Assembly (NCBI GenBank): GCA_012184525.1
Contig: WOFQ01000001.1
Coordinates: 2,046,001 to 2,110,000, forward strand
Direction: 5' to 3'
DNA from: Xenoacremonium recifei
Lineage: Eukaryota > Ascomycota > Sordariomycetes > Hypocreales > Nectriaceae
DNA length: 64,000 nucleotides
Position 1 is the stretch's first letter. The number at the start of each line of letters is the position of its first letter. A program made the position numbers and the translations under genes. Below, in pieces: positions 23,132-35,074 of the stretch. Under the pieces are notes generated by a model. It had not been told where the DNA came from, searched no databases, and was given only the letters and a program-made list of their open reading frames with translations.

Positions 23132-24658
23132 CTAGACCTTGGTCGACAACTTCCAGCCAGCCAGTCTAACCCTCAAGATTATGAGTCCCACTACAGCAAT
23201 CGCGAAGTTGACCCCAGCGAACGTAGCAGCATATCGGTAGCGTCCTCCATCATCGGCGATGATCTGCCCAGCAATGGGAGGGCCTGTTAAGGTTCCAAAC
23301 GCCGCTACTGAGATGACAGCACCCATTCTGAAGCCAAGCTCATTCATAGGTGAGATGCTACCAACGAGGACGGGGCCAAGACCAATGCCCGCACCGGAGG
23401 AGATCCCGAACAGGACTGAGAATGCGATGATGGCACCATGTGAGTGACCAGGGAGCCAGAGAGCAAGGATCAAGATGGTTGACACGAGCGTCATGCAGAT
23501 CATGACATTGAAGCGGCCCACCCTATCGGCATAGTAATTGGGGACGGTCCGTCCAAAGAAGCTTAAAGAGGTCAGCTGGGGTCGTTCTTTGGACGTGGGC
23601 TGAGGGGTGTTCACCTTGCGCCATTGAGGATCGGTACCAGCGAGATTGCCGAGGACTGACTCATTCCGTAGTGGATAGCATTAGTGACGATATAGTTGAA
23701 CACCACGAACATGCCCCCTGAAGCAAGTCAGCACAGCCCTCCTTTTCTTCGCTTCAGTGCAAACTTACAGTAGAGGAAGAAACTCGTAACCGCCATGATA
23801 CGAAAGTTCAGCTCTTGGAAAGGACGCAGGTACTCCATCACATGAAAGGGCTTAGGAGAGGGCTCCAACTTGGAAGTGACAGTCAAATTAGCCACCACTA
23901 ACATGCCCAAGATCAAGAATGCGCATGCTCTCACAGCCCAGCCGAAGCCAACCTGGGTGATGAGATGTTCTGCCATCTCAGGGAATATGACACCGCCAAT
24001 AGAAGATCCTGCGACGACGAGTCCTAGAGCAATTCCTCGCTTCTTGTGAAAGTGTGTCTGGACCTTCGTGTTTATGTCAGTGAGGTTCTATGAACCAATT
24101 GGGCTGTGAATGGGACTTACTGCAGTCATGACAGGGGAGAAGATGAGAGATGCACCAATGCCAGAGCAGACAGATTGGCTTAACATGATTTGGTAGTACT
24201 CCTTGGAGATACTCAGCATCATCAAACCGAAGACGTGCATCACGGATCCCACGAGAAGAGGAATGCGAGGCCCGTAGTTGTCGAAGAGCTTGCCTCCGAC
24301 TGGGGCAAAGAACAGCATGCAGAAGACTTGACAAGACCAGTTAGTTTCCTGTTCTATTTGTTCCTGGGACCATAATCTTACACTCCATTGAGGTGATCCA
24401 AGCGATCTTAGATGAGCTGTCATTGCGCAATTGGTCCAACTCATACTGGGCTTGGAATAAGCCGATGCAGTTGACCCAACCAAAGGTTACAAAAAGAGCC
24501 GCCGATGAGCCAACTACTGTAAGCCAAGCTTTCAATCCGCCTTCTGGAAGCTCCTCAACAGGCTCAGTCTTGTTGTTGAGCTGGCTATCAGTGTCCGGAT
24601 TTTGTTGGATGCCCTTCTCTAGGGTAGCTGGGTCAATGGTGCTGGAGGTGGCGGACAT
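23132..24658 (-). CDS. MFS transporter, monocarboxylate (MCT/MCH) type
   Basis: Five exons: 24658-24382, 24326-24121, 24063-23769, 23717-23615, 23561-23132; 436 residues. Introns of 51-57 bases, all GT-AG (the last with GTGAAC). A hydrophilic N-terminus (about 40 residues) ends in LPEGGLKAWLTVVGSSAALF, typical of fungal MCT-like proteins. About 12 hydrophobic segments follow, including the hallmark KLFDNYGPR loop and a KKRGIALGLVVAGSSIGG segment. Members include yeast Mch proteins, which move monocarboxylates, riboflavin or secondary metabolites; the substrate here is unknown. The gene diverges from a Zn2Cys6 regulator 537 bases away, which suggests it may be that regulator's target. Confidence 0.92.
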
Positions 24659-25195
24659 TGTTGCGGCTGGCCAATGTGTGTTGGGAGAACTGAATGGGAG
24701 ATTACAATAAGAGGTGTTCTAGTTCTGTTCTACTCCATCTTTATATAGCAATCTCATTTCAGTTACCGCTCTCAGCATTGAAGGATCTTCACGGGGTCAA
24801 GCACTTACACCTTTCGGCATCGGTGTTAGAGGGCCGGCCTAAGCGTCAAAGAAATTCAAATCATCTCACAGTATGACACCAAGAACTATAATTCTAGCGA
24901 TAAAGTAGATGAGGACAGCTATATTATCGCCATACGATAAGGAACAAGGATCACGATTCATTTCTCAAGTAGTGATAATGAATTTCATATAAGCATTCTT
25001 TTAAAAACAATAACCAGCCTAATTTAAAAAGGCTCGAATGGTCGAGACAGCTACTGTGCATATGAGTCTAGATCCTCTCTAGTCACATAAGGAGCGGATC
25101 TAATCGCACTGTATCATTGACTAAAGATTTCTGTCCAGTCAATATCCCCGATTTACTTCTTCCGTCGCTCGGCATTTTGTCACCCACTTACACCC
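24659..25195. promoter_or_regulatory. Divergent promoter between MFS transporter and Zn2Cys6 regulator
   Basis: 537 bases serve both start sites. At 24815-24823 two CGG triplets lie in direct repeat with a 3-base gap, and an 8-base palindrome GGCCGGCC follows at 24832-24839. These sit 157-180 bases upstream of the transporter ATG. Zn2Cys6 proteins read CGG half-sites, so this is a plausible operator, though CGG triplets are common. The half nearer the regulator is AT-rich. Confidence 0.45.
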
Positions 25196-27650
25196 ATGCC
25201 TTCGCCCTCTTCCCCCCCTTCAACTTCAACACAACACCTCATCTTCATAATGTCGCCTATTGTGACTCCGAACAGCCTCCCCACAAAACGTCGGCGCCGA
25301 CGCCCGGCAAGATCATGCGAACAATGTCGTCGAAGCAAGGTGCGATGCGATCTGGGCCAGCCCTGCGGCCACTGCGTCCGGGCCCGGGCAGCGCTGCAGT
25401 GCTCCTATCGCGACGGAAGCCCCATGACGACTTCGGCTCCGGCTCCGGCTCCGACCTCAAGCTCTTTTTTGACTACACAGAGTGTCCGACAGCAGAAGAC
25501 GCCAGCGTCGAGTGACCTGAGTTCGAGGACTGAGGCCGATGCGGATGATGCACTACAGACCGAGATCCTGGGCCGATATCCCCGGACTTCAGGCGGAGAA
25601 CCGTCCCGGGAACAAATCGGCCAGCAACGTCTAGCAGAACGTCAGAAAACATTCCCATTATTACAGCCTCCTGTTACACATTTGACTTCAGCATCATCAA
25701 TACCTCCTGTCCGCCCTCGTCTTCGCCATGTTCCTGAAAAGACGAAGGTGTTTGGCCAAACGCACTGGTTGCATCTTGCAGAGAAGGTCCCTTACTCCCA
25801 GACCAGCCCCTAGGAAACACCATGCTAATGTAATAATGCAGTTTCCCGTTCTAGGCGCCTTCAACGCAGTCGAGGTCGAACCCTCATTGCAAGATGCTCA
25901 AGCTGAGCTGATCGAAATCCTGTCAGAAACTCGGGCTCTGCGCTACGCTCTCAAATCGCAATTCTCTGTTAAGCTCGAGCAACCGGTCTGGGATCTTGTC
26001 GGTACTCTTCCCTCCAAAGAGACGTGTGACGAGCTCGTACGTTGCTACTTTCGGACCCTCGAGCCACTGTATAGAGTCGTGCACATCCCGAGCTTCTGGA
26101 AGGACTACGAGACCATCTGGGACGCCGAGCGCTCAACAGCCACCCCAGCAGTGTTTATGACGAAGTTGACTCTCATTCTCGCCATTGGGACTACATTCTA
26201 CCACACTGGCGATGATGCAGAAACTACTCGCCTGAACCAGCTCGCGCAAACATGGGTGCAGAATGCGCAGTGGTGGTTGGTCGGGCCATCGGAGAAGAGC
26301 ACTTACAACACCGATGGCCTGCAAGTCTTCTGTCTCCTAATAATCGCCCGCCAAAGCACCTTCAACTGTACTGGGGCGACATCTTGGCTTTCAACAGCAT
26401 CACTACTACGAATGGCCATTACAATGGGCTTACACCGCAACCCCAAGCTGTTCCCATCGCTCTCCTTCTTCCAGCGTGAGTTCCGGGCTCGACTCTGGGC
26501 TACAGTTCTGGAGCTGAGCCTGCAATCTGCTCTTGACCTTGGACTGCCCCTGAACCTTGGTGTGGATGATTATGACGCCCCCATGCCCCTGAACTACAAC
26601 GATGCAGAGCTCAACGCAACTCCTTCAGTGCCACCGTCGCCCAGCGACACATTCACCGACAGCTCTCTGCAGATATTGCTTGCGAAATCCCAAGCCTTGC
26701 GAGTCAACGCTATCCGACTTCTCAACGACTTCAAAAAGGAGCGCTCATACGAAGCCGCCCTGAAGATGGGTACGGAACTTCGCTCTGCCTGCCGCGAAGT
26801 TGCCGCCTTCTTCCACGCCCATACCACCACCGAAAACCCATCGCTCGACAAACCCACCGCCTTCCACCGCAAGTTCATGGACATCCACCTCCGCCGCTTC
26901 ATCCTCTTCCTGCACCGCGAATTCATGGTTTACGCCCGCGCCGACCCGCGCTTCTACCTCTCGCGCAAACACTGCGTCGACTCCGCCCTTGTGATCCTCG
27001 CCGCCAACGACGACAGCAGCCTTGGCATGCCCGCGGATAAGCTCGATGATCTTGCTAGACTTGCGATTGTTGGCCGGGGCGTGTTCAAGGCAGGCTTGAG
27101 TCTTGATGCGCTGATGGTGCTGGCGCTCGAGATCGTGACGCAGCTGGACGGTGAGGAGGCCGCGCCGCGGGCGCATGCCGATGCGGTTGATGAGTTGGCG
27201 GCTGCTGCGCGTGCGCCGCTGGTTGCTGCTCTTGAGCGCGCGTACGATCAGTTGGAGCATCTGCTCTCCTTTGGGAGTCGTAGTTTCAAGCGTCTCATCT
27301 TCGCGGGTGCGTATCTTAGCTACGTCCGCGCGTTGGAGACTGGCCGTTCTCCAAAACCGGCTATTTATGAGGCTGTGACGGAGCTGCTGCGCAAGTGCTT
27401 GACTGTGCTGCGGGAGATCCATGTCGGGGCAACGCCGACGGAGATTGGGGGACTAGGAGATGAGGGCATGATGATGGACCTGTTCCCGTTTGACTTTCTG
27501 TCAGGGGTAAGTATTGCTCATGTGAATTTCGATTTTGTTTTATGCCAACTGACAATGATATAGGATGCGAACGCGGGGTGGGATGTCTCGAATTTCTTAT
27601 CCTTTGGGATGAACGAGTCTGGGACAGATCCTATGACCAACCCGATATGA
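25196..27650 (+). CDS. Zn2Cys6 transcription factor, candidate regulator of adjacent transporter
   Basis: Three exons: 25196-25786, 25842-27506, 27564-27650; 780 residues. A basic run (KRRRRRPARS) leads to a Zn2Cys6 cluster with Cys at 41, 44, 51, 57, 60 and 69. A Ser/Thr/Pro linker follows, then a conserved lead-in (VFGQTHWLHLAEK joined by splicing to FPVLGAFNAVEVEP) and the fungal-specific domain (about 260-560, with YRVVHIPSFWKDYETIW). The C-terminus NFLSFGMNESGTDPM is typical of this subfamily. The first intron (25787-25841) has a poor donor, GTCCCT, but a good branch (GCTAAT) and acceptor, and both flanks are phase 0. The second (27507-27563) is canonical. An alternative start at 25250 (MSPIV) would shorten it by 18 residues. 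It diverges from an MFS transporter, which hints at local control. Confidence 0.9.
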
Positions 27651-27719
27651 TCATGAAAGCCTGCAAGAGTTTATGTAACAACAATGTAAATCTAACGCGA
27701 GAAATGGGTATTTTCTCAT

Positions 27720-29344
27720 CTAATCATCATAATAACCATCATACGTCCCCTGCATGGCCTGAGTGCTCACGAACTCCTCGCTTGCCAGTCCGCGCATGAA
27801 CCGCGCCTCCAATCCCAGCGGATCCTTGTGCCAGTCGCAGGCAAAGTCGCAGGCTGGTGTTTCTGTCTCGCCAAAGTACTTGCATATAGTGGCATGGCGG
27901 CAGGAGTCGGTGTTCTCGCAGTACATAGCGAGGGCCTGCAGACTACGCATGCGTGCCTCGTAGTTGGAGCCGTCTTTGGAGTCGCCGCGGATCATACGCG
28001 TAACACGTTCGAGGTCCTCGCGGCTGTAGTACAGGAAGCAGTAGCTGGCATTGCCGTCGCGGCCCGCGCGCCCAGCTTCTTGATAATATCCCTCGAATGA
28101 TTTGGGGATACGCCAGTGGACGACGAAGCGCACGTTGTTCTTGTCGATGCCCATGCCGAACGCCGTCGTGGCGACGATGATATCGTAGCCAGGTTCGTTG
28201 TTGATCCAGCGGGACAATGTTTCTTCCTTTACATCCTTGGGGAGCTTGGCGTGGAAGGGGCGCGCACCGATGCCTTCAGCTCGAAGGGATGCAGAGAGGG
28301 ACTCACACTCATCCCGTGAGATGGTGTAGATGATGCCTGGAACGCCCTCGACTCGCTCACCTACCTCACTCAGCTCGACCTTGCGAGATTCAGCTCGGCG
28401 GCGGTCGTAGACGCCCCTGATCCACCGCAGGAAATCGGAGAGGCGGTTGTCATCCTCATCCTTGGTATATCGGATCTCCAGATGCAGGTTCCCTCGACTG
28501 GCACTCATTAGAAAGGTCTTGGTCCGCTCGGGCGTGGCGCTTAGCCGCAAGATTGATAAAACATCTTGTCGGACCTGGGAGTTGGCCGTCGCCGTCAAAC
28601 ACATGATTGGGACATCGGGGAACGTCTCACGGAACCAGGAAAGCCGCTTGAAGTCCTTGCGGAAGTCATGGCCCCATTCGGAGATGCAGTGCGCTTCATC
28701 GATGGCGATGCGAGCTAGCTCCCTCTGCTTATGAACGAGCTGCAAGCGTTGACGGAAGCGAGGCCCCGAGCATAGCTCCGGGGTCACATACAGAAGCCGA
28801 GTCCTCGGGTGGCCGGTCTCGAGGTCACGCTCGATACGTTGCCGTTCGGGGTACGGCGTGTTGCTGTTGAGCGAGCTGGCGTCAATTCCCGAGGCTCTCA
28901 GAGCTTCCACTTGGTTGATCTACGCCTCATGTCAGCCCTGCAAGCTCTTTAAGTGGCGGTGAAACCTACCATGAGACTGAGGAGTGGGGAAATGACAATA
29001 GTGACTGCAGTAAGATGAGGTTATGTTAGAGACGAGGCTGGAACAGCATGGATCCTGAGTTAGGCGACTCACTGCCTGGGTCGATGACGGCCGGCAATTG
29101 GAAACATAGACTCTTGCCAAACGACGTCGCAGCTTGCACGTAGACATCCCAGCCATCGAGAGCGGCCTCGATGATTTCACGTTGGTGCGGCCTGCAATGT
29201 TGCAAAACCAACGAGTCAGCCAAGCAAAGTAGGGGGGATTTGGCGACGCAGATTGGCGGCCTACCTGAAGTCATCCTTGTTGAACTGACGTCTGAGCGTA
29301 AATCCGATGTCTGTGCAAGAATTGGAACGCTGAAGAGCCGGCAT
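27720..29344 (-). CDS. Short RecQ-type DNA helicase
   Basis: Four exons: 29344-29265, 29191-29073, 29004-28970, 28919-27720; 477 residues. Introns of 50-73 bases, all GT-AG. Helicase motifs in order: an RPHQ Q-motif-like start, Walker A as ATSFGKS (about 48-54), SPLLSLM, DEAHCISEWGHDFR (152-165), TATAN, FHAKL, VATTAFGMGIDK and YYQEAGRAGRDG. A RecQ zinc region follows (CRHATICKYFGE, then CDFACDWH), in which the usual last Cys is His. There is no winged-helix or HRDC domain and no long N-terminus, so it is far shorter than Sgs1/BLM-type enzymes. RecQ helicases unwind DNA 3'-5' in recombination and replication repair. The ATG at 29344 is the first in frame, and 5' splicing is required to join motif I. 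Its 3' end is 69 bases from that of the converging regulator gene. Confidence 0.92.
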
Positions 29345-31304
29345 GGCGACTTGGATTTGGTAGGAGTCTGTTTGGTGATTCAACAAGGCATTTTCCAAGA
29401 GCATCAAGAATGGCAAAACCAGGCAAATTTATTTGAAAACGCGTCGAGAAAAGAATATCGAGGCTTGTGTGAAGGCCGTGAAAATGCTCTGAAGCGTGTC
29501 TTGGAGCTTGACCTAGGTTCACGGTACCAACCGGGGAGCTTCAGGCCGGTCCGAGTCAGGTAGCTTGACCAGCTCCCTGCAAACAGGCATCGGTCACGGA
29601 GGTCCGACCGTTGTAGGCACACTTCTAGAACAATCGTTTGCCAGAACGGCGGGATCGATGGAAAGCGTTTGGTTGGTGGAGTTTCTCGCTTGTTGAGCTC
29701 CAGGCATGTCGGAGACGAGGCTGGCTCCCGATGCTACGTGAAGGATAGAGTCACGTGGACGGGTCGGGAATCAGTAAGGTAGCTCAGATCGCAAGCACGT
29801 GCTAAGAGATCTGAAGCACGGTTGAAACACGCGCCATCGAGGGAGAGAGTGAGAGAATGCAGCCGCCGCCATTGTTGACACTGGAATCCGCCGCCACGAT
29901 AACGCTCACACACATGCCATACGAGACAATAGCCCCCATCCATGCCTTTGGGCATACAAGTAACGGCCGGACAGAGCTTATACGAGCCCTGGCTAGGTGA
30001 CGACGGGGATGCGTGAGGTGAGGTGACATTCTGGGAGAGCGAGGCGAAAGCCCATCTGGTGCCTTGCATTTCCCGCCGTCCACTAACTCCGTAGCGTTGC
30101 TTCGATCAGGGGCCTGGTCCACTCGCACTGTCTTTAGCTGGCGGCTTATTTGCTAGCGGACCTGAGTCTCAGGGACCCCGATGCCACTGAAACCCTGCTG
30201 CCAGCGCTGGCAGAATGGATCCACGGAATCCCTGCCCAGTCGGCTGGCATGGAGCGCATACTGTGCCGTGGTTGGTGGCTCGCGGGCCCGAAGCGCCCCG
30301 TCTCCGTTCCTGTCAGCGGCTGCCGCAGGGGCTCTGGTGGTGCGCCGCAGCGCCGAGCCGCCCAGGAGCCAGCGCCTACCGGGGTTCACGTCGCACTGTG
30401 TCCAGATCCCCCACTGAAAAAAAAAAGCGTCCGCTGGCCCCTGGTCCAGTTTACCCCTATCTGGGGCCATGGTGCTATCGCGGGCTACGGCCAGGGCTTG
30501 TGCATCTCGGCGCGCTCCAGGGCTGTGGGTGACCTCTAGCGGCGGGCTCGGGTGGTAAGCAGCTGGAGGCCCAGTCCAGCCCAGGCCCAGGACTCCGGAC
30601 TGCGGCAGGTAATAGCGGAGTTCCATCAAGTGCAGCATCCGTCAGCCAGCGCCGCTCATCAACTGACGTGGACGACGAAACCTCCCTTCAGGACGCTCCC
30701 AAAGACGGGGACATCCCAGCCTCAGCATCATCCATCCCCCGAAGGCTCTCGACCGGCCGCCATCAGCTCACCGCGGCCCTTGCCGCACGTGCCCTCTCCC
30801 AGGTTTCGAACCGCCTGTGCTTGCTCTGCCCACTGCGCTATTCCATCCATCTATCCTCACCTCGACGAGGCCTTCGAGCTCGACAGACGACGTCTACGAT
30901 CACGACAAACCACCACTAACTCCACGACGCTCGCTCCTCGAACCGCCGCCTGGCTCTTCCCTCCAACCACCATGACCCTGTCGCGCTTGTCGCTGTCGTC
31001 GCCTTCATTGGCCTAAACTTCACAAGCCCCCCCAGGTCTCACCTCTAAAGTCTCAGAAACGACCACCGCCAGGACCTCCGACGCCGAATCCCCCGAACCC
31101 GCAGGCCTCGCGTGAGACCGAGAGACATTCGGACAGAGACATTCAGACACTCCAGAGAGGGGTCTCTGAGACCCTTCCGCGCCAGACACGCCCGCGCGAA
31201 CCCTCCGCTACTGTATTCCCTCCCGAGTCCGAGTCCATTCCCGCCGCCTCATCGTCCCCTCCCCTCGTCTCCGATCCATACCCAACCTGCCCTCCTCCGC
31301 CATC
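29345..31304. promoter_or_regulatory. Divergent promoter interval between RecQ-like gene and SOG2
   Basis: 1.96 kb containing the upstream regions of both genes. A 10-base A run lies at 30417-30426. From about 30650 to 31304 the plus strand is C-rich with many CCTC/CACC blocks, consistent with a long SOG2 leader. Open frames (30153-30638, 30552-31016 and others) are low-complexity and unsupported. Confidence 0.5.
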
Positions 31305-34300
31305 ATGGAGCGGCCAGATAGAAACGCCGGCCCGCCCATCATCGGCTCGGCCTCGCAGCCTCCCCCGTCACGAGGCCTGCCCGAGAACCCTGCGACGGGA
31401 CGACGTCCTGTTCCCAACTCTGCGGCGACGTCGAACGGACCGCCGCCGCCTCCGCCGCCCATCCCGAATCTTCGAAGTGTTCCCTCCAACAGCTCGCTCT
31501 CTGCGGCATCCGCCATGTCGGCGTCGCAAGTCATAGCCCTCGCCCGCGAGGCGATGCGCAATGCTCTCGAGAGCGAGAACCAGGCCGCAGAGGCGGGCGC
31601 TGTTGGTACAGGTCTTAAGTCGGGCGTTGGTGTTGGTGTGACCATCGATTTGAGTCGCAAGAACATTCAGAAGCTGCCAGAAGAGGTGGTCGATATCGTG
31701 AAGAACGAGTTGGAAAGGTACGTCGACACCATGGTGGTGCCGTTATCCCAACACAAGCGCTGACTTTGGCTTCCAGACTCGCATTATCTCATAATCAGCT
31801 CGCAACACTACCAGCTCGTTTCTCCGAATGCACGTCGTTGCGATATCTTAACATCAGAGGCAACCAGATCAAGGAGTTTCCCATGGCGGTAAGCCACCCT
31901 TGTCCCAATAGAGTAGCTTGATTCGGTCTCTGATTCACTTTATCAGCTTTGCGATTTGAAATCTCTTGAAATTCTCGACCTCGGCCGAAACCAACTTCGC
32001 GTGCTTCCCAACGATATCGTCAGACTTTCTTCCTTGAAAGTTCTATCAGTTCAGAAAAACCAGATCCGAGAGCTACCCCTTTGCCTCGCCGACATGGGAT
32101 CCTTACAAGTGCTCAAATTCGAAGGCAACCCGATCAGTTTTCCTCCGCGAGACGCCATCAGTCTGCAGGCGTCGAGTCCACCCAACGACGGCAGGGATAG
32201 CGAGGTCACCGAAGTCGCCATAACGGCGCATATCAAGAAATTCCTGAAGCAGCACGCCCTCAACGGGCGCCTAGAGGCCGAGAATACAGGAGATGAGTCG
32301 AGTGAGGGCGCCGAGACCCCTCGTTTTCCTTTAAAACGGGTCGCTAGTGGTCGATTCCCTATCAAGGTCAACGGGTCGGATGTGTCGGACATGCTGCGCT
32401 CACCCAACATGGGCTCACGGCCACCTCCAATCCCATCTCGGTCGCACTATCGAGGACTGTCGCAACAGAGCACTGATGCAGGGCGGCGGCCAGGCGTAAT
32501 GCCTCTGACAATTGGCAATGTGAACGAGCGCGTTCGCAGTAACTCTGAGAGTCTGTTGCGAGCGGATCGATCTGAGAGCCGAAGTCGTCGCATGGGTATC
32601 GTGTCACGGAAACCGTCTGACTTGGGCACCCTCGACGAGATGCAAGTGAATAACCGCTTCAGTCACTACCGGGGATTGAGTCACGGATCTGCGATGCAAG
32701 GAAATCCGGCCAGCTCCAAGAGCCCAGCGACACCTACGGAATCGTACCTTCAGCGGCCAGTCTATGTGAGGCGGCTTTCGGTACTCCCCGAGCGGCGCCG
32801 CGAGTCCAAGGTCTTTGATCCCATCATGGAGGCTGCCAAAGGCATCCTCTACTCAGTCTTCCAGATTCACCCCATGATCCAAATGCTGATGAGTCTGATG
32901 AACGACGGATCCGCGAAGCGGTCTAGCCTCGAGATGATATTCTACAATACTAGCTCCCACGTGGAGGAATTGGAGCAGGAAATCCAGAAACACGAAACGG
33001 CCCTGGTTGAGAATGACGAATATCCGTATCGAGAAAACGAAAACGTCCATCGGGCATGCCAGACCCTGGTTAATGCCTATGGGCACATTTGCTCCCTCCT
33101 GGCCGACAATATCGATACCTTTGTGGATAATGGGGATGCTCGATACATCCGAACCCTTTTAATGTTGATCTATAATAGTATTATGGAGTTACGAGTGACC
33201 CTGAATTCGGTCAGCGCCGAGGCAGGACGACAGCAGGCTTCAGAAAAGGAACTGGCCACGAGCCAGACGATTAGACGGGTTGTCACCGAGACGCCATCCA
33301 TTACGCCTACGGTGGAACGACCGAACTTCTCGCGAGGTCGCAACGGGACGCTGGTGCACAATCCGCCAAACCTCAGGGTGGCAACGGACGTTCCGGTGCC
33401 GCCGGCTATGCCCTTCATCAACGGAAACGGACGGACTGCAACAATCACGTCGGCCACGCCTCGCTCGGGAGAGTCGTTTTCGTCGATTGGCAGTAGGATT
33501 GGGGCATCGGACTTTTCTGAGGATGACCGCCAATTTGAGAAGATCTTCCTATCACTGCAGAAGTCAACGGACATCGTCATGCGGACCTTGCCAAACTTCA
33601 ATGTGCAGCTGATGGGTGGTTTGAGGAATGCCATGCACCAGCGCCTTCAGGAAGGGGTTTTGCACGATTGGAAGGGGCTCATTGCACTATGCAGCAACTG
33701 CATCCAGCAGACGGAAATGTTGAAGAGCCGGCTCTCCGTCATCAAGCTCAAAGAGCCTGGTGTGAGATCTCAGCCAAGCTTCTGGAGCCTGTGCAACAAC
33801 TTCACGCAATCATGGACGGAGATGGCCGACAATATCATGACGGGCGTCAACAAGATCCCGCTGCCCCCTGACACTAGGGTTCGATTGCGGCCAGTGCAGC
33901 GGAGCATCAAGGAGACGTACCTCATCATTTCACAGTCGCCCTGGCACCACCTCTGCCGGCCGTCACATAGCAAGGGGAGCTCGTTCTCGCAGAACATGTC
34001 ACCGACTCAGGTGCCAATCACGCCGCAGAGCGCAGCGCTGGGACCGGCAATGCAGGCGACCGTCCCGACGACGCCCCAAAGCGCGTCGTTCGCCGCAGCT
34101 TTCCACGGGAACGTGTTTGACCGCGCCGATGCGCTCATGGCCAACCCTGGCATCTCGATGGGCCGCAACGGGAGCATGGCTAAGGGCCATCTCGGGTTCA
34201 ACTCGTTCTCGTCTATCTCGTCCATGTCGTCGGACGAGGGCATGCACCCGGGGTCTGTACTGGGATCGCATGGGCCTCTCGGGCCGGCCCCGATGCGTCT

Positions 34301-34325
34301 AAATGGCAGTAGAGTTGCCTTTTAA
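31305..34325 (+). CDS. SOG2: SOG2-like leucine-rich repeat protein of the RAM signalling network
   Basis: Three exons: 31305-31717, 31777-31888, 31947-34325; 967 residues. A Pro-rich N-terminus (with PPPPPPP) precedes leucine-rich repeats at about 113-245 (DLSRKNIQKLPEEV; LALSHNQLATLP; LNIRGNQIKEFP; LDLGRNQLRVLP; LSVQKNQIRELP; LKFEGNPISFP). The remainder is a Ser-rich linker and the large Sog2 domain (about 400-870), with a Ser/Thr/Pro tail. In yeast Sog2 sits with the NDR kinase Cbk1 and Kic1 in the RAM network, which controls polarised growth and cell separation at the cortex. Introns fall within the LRR region and split repeats, and both are canonical. The frame restored across them reconstitutes continuous repeats, supporting the model. 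Confidence 0.94.
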
Positions 34326-35074
34326 GAGTGATCAGAGCTGGTGCTCTATCACTAAGTTGGATGATGACTCGACAGCAATAACGAAGCTTCTTGCATACGA
34401 GCTCACGTGGAGGCATTTGACTTTTTTGACTTTGTTGCTTTTTGAACAACTACAAGGCTGGGCTACTTCGTCACCTTGGTTGATACATACACTCATTTCT
34501 AGCATAGCATGGCGTTGGAGGGGAGGGGATTGCGCTCTCTTTGCTTTAGTTTCTCTCTTTACGGGTTCGCGGGCTCCTCAACTGGGTAGCATTTGGGGGC
34601 GAAATGTATCTGCGCTTTAATCAGGAAAACGGACACATGCAACGCTTGTACAGGGAAAATGTCGATGAAGAAGACGCAACGCAGCAACGGACGGAACCTG
34701 GAACGGGCGGGACAAGGACAATCGCAGGAACGGTATAGAAAAATGCCTGCGGGGAAGTCCGTGCCTGGGCAGTTATTTGGTATACGGCGTGTGTACAATA
34801 GCGGTACAGCTGGTGTAATAGTACATGGTTGAAGAGACGAGACGCTTTCGCTCAATGATGGCTGGCTATAAGTGACGTTTTTATACGTGCGTCTCAGGTG
34901 AGATGGAGGGGCAGCTCAGCGTGAGCTCAGCCAGCGTGACCCCCCGCAGATGCGCATCAGCTGCATGCAGGTCATCGATCGCCTCATATCAGGCTGAACT
35001 TCAGGTCTGCCTTCTGCAAACGCTCTCTCTTTTTCAGACCTTTTTATATACAAGAACAAGGCGTCGACGAGACC
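34326..35074. other. Intergenic spacer
   Basis: 749 bases holding the SOG2 3' UTR and the promoter of the BLOC-1 subunit gene. No coding or repeat structure is evident. Confidence 0.5.
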
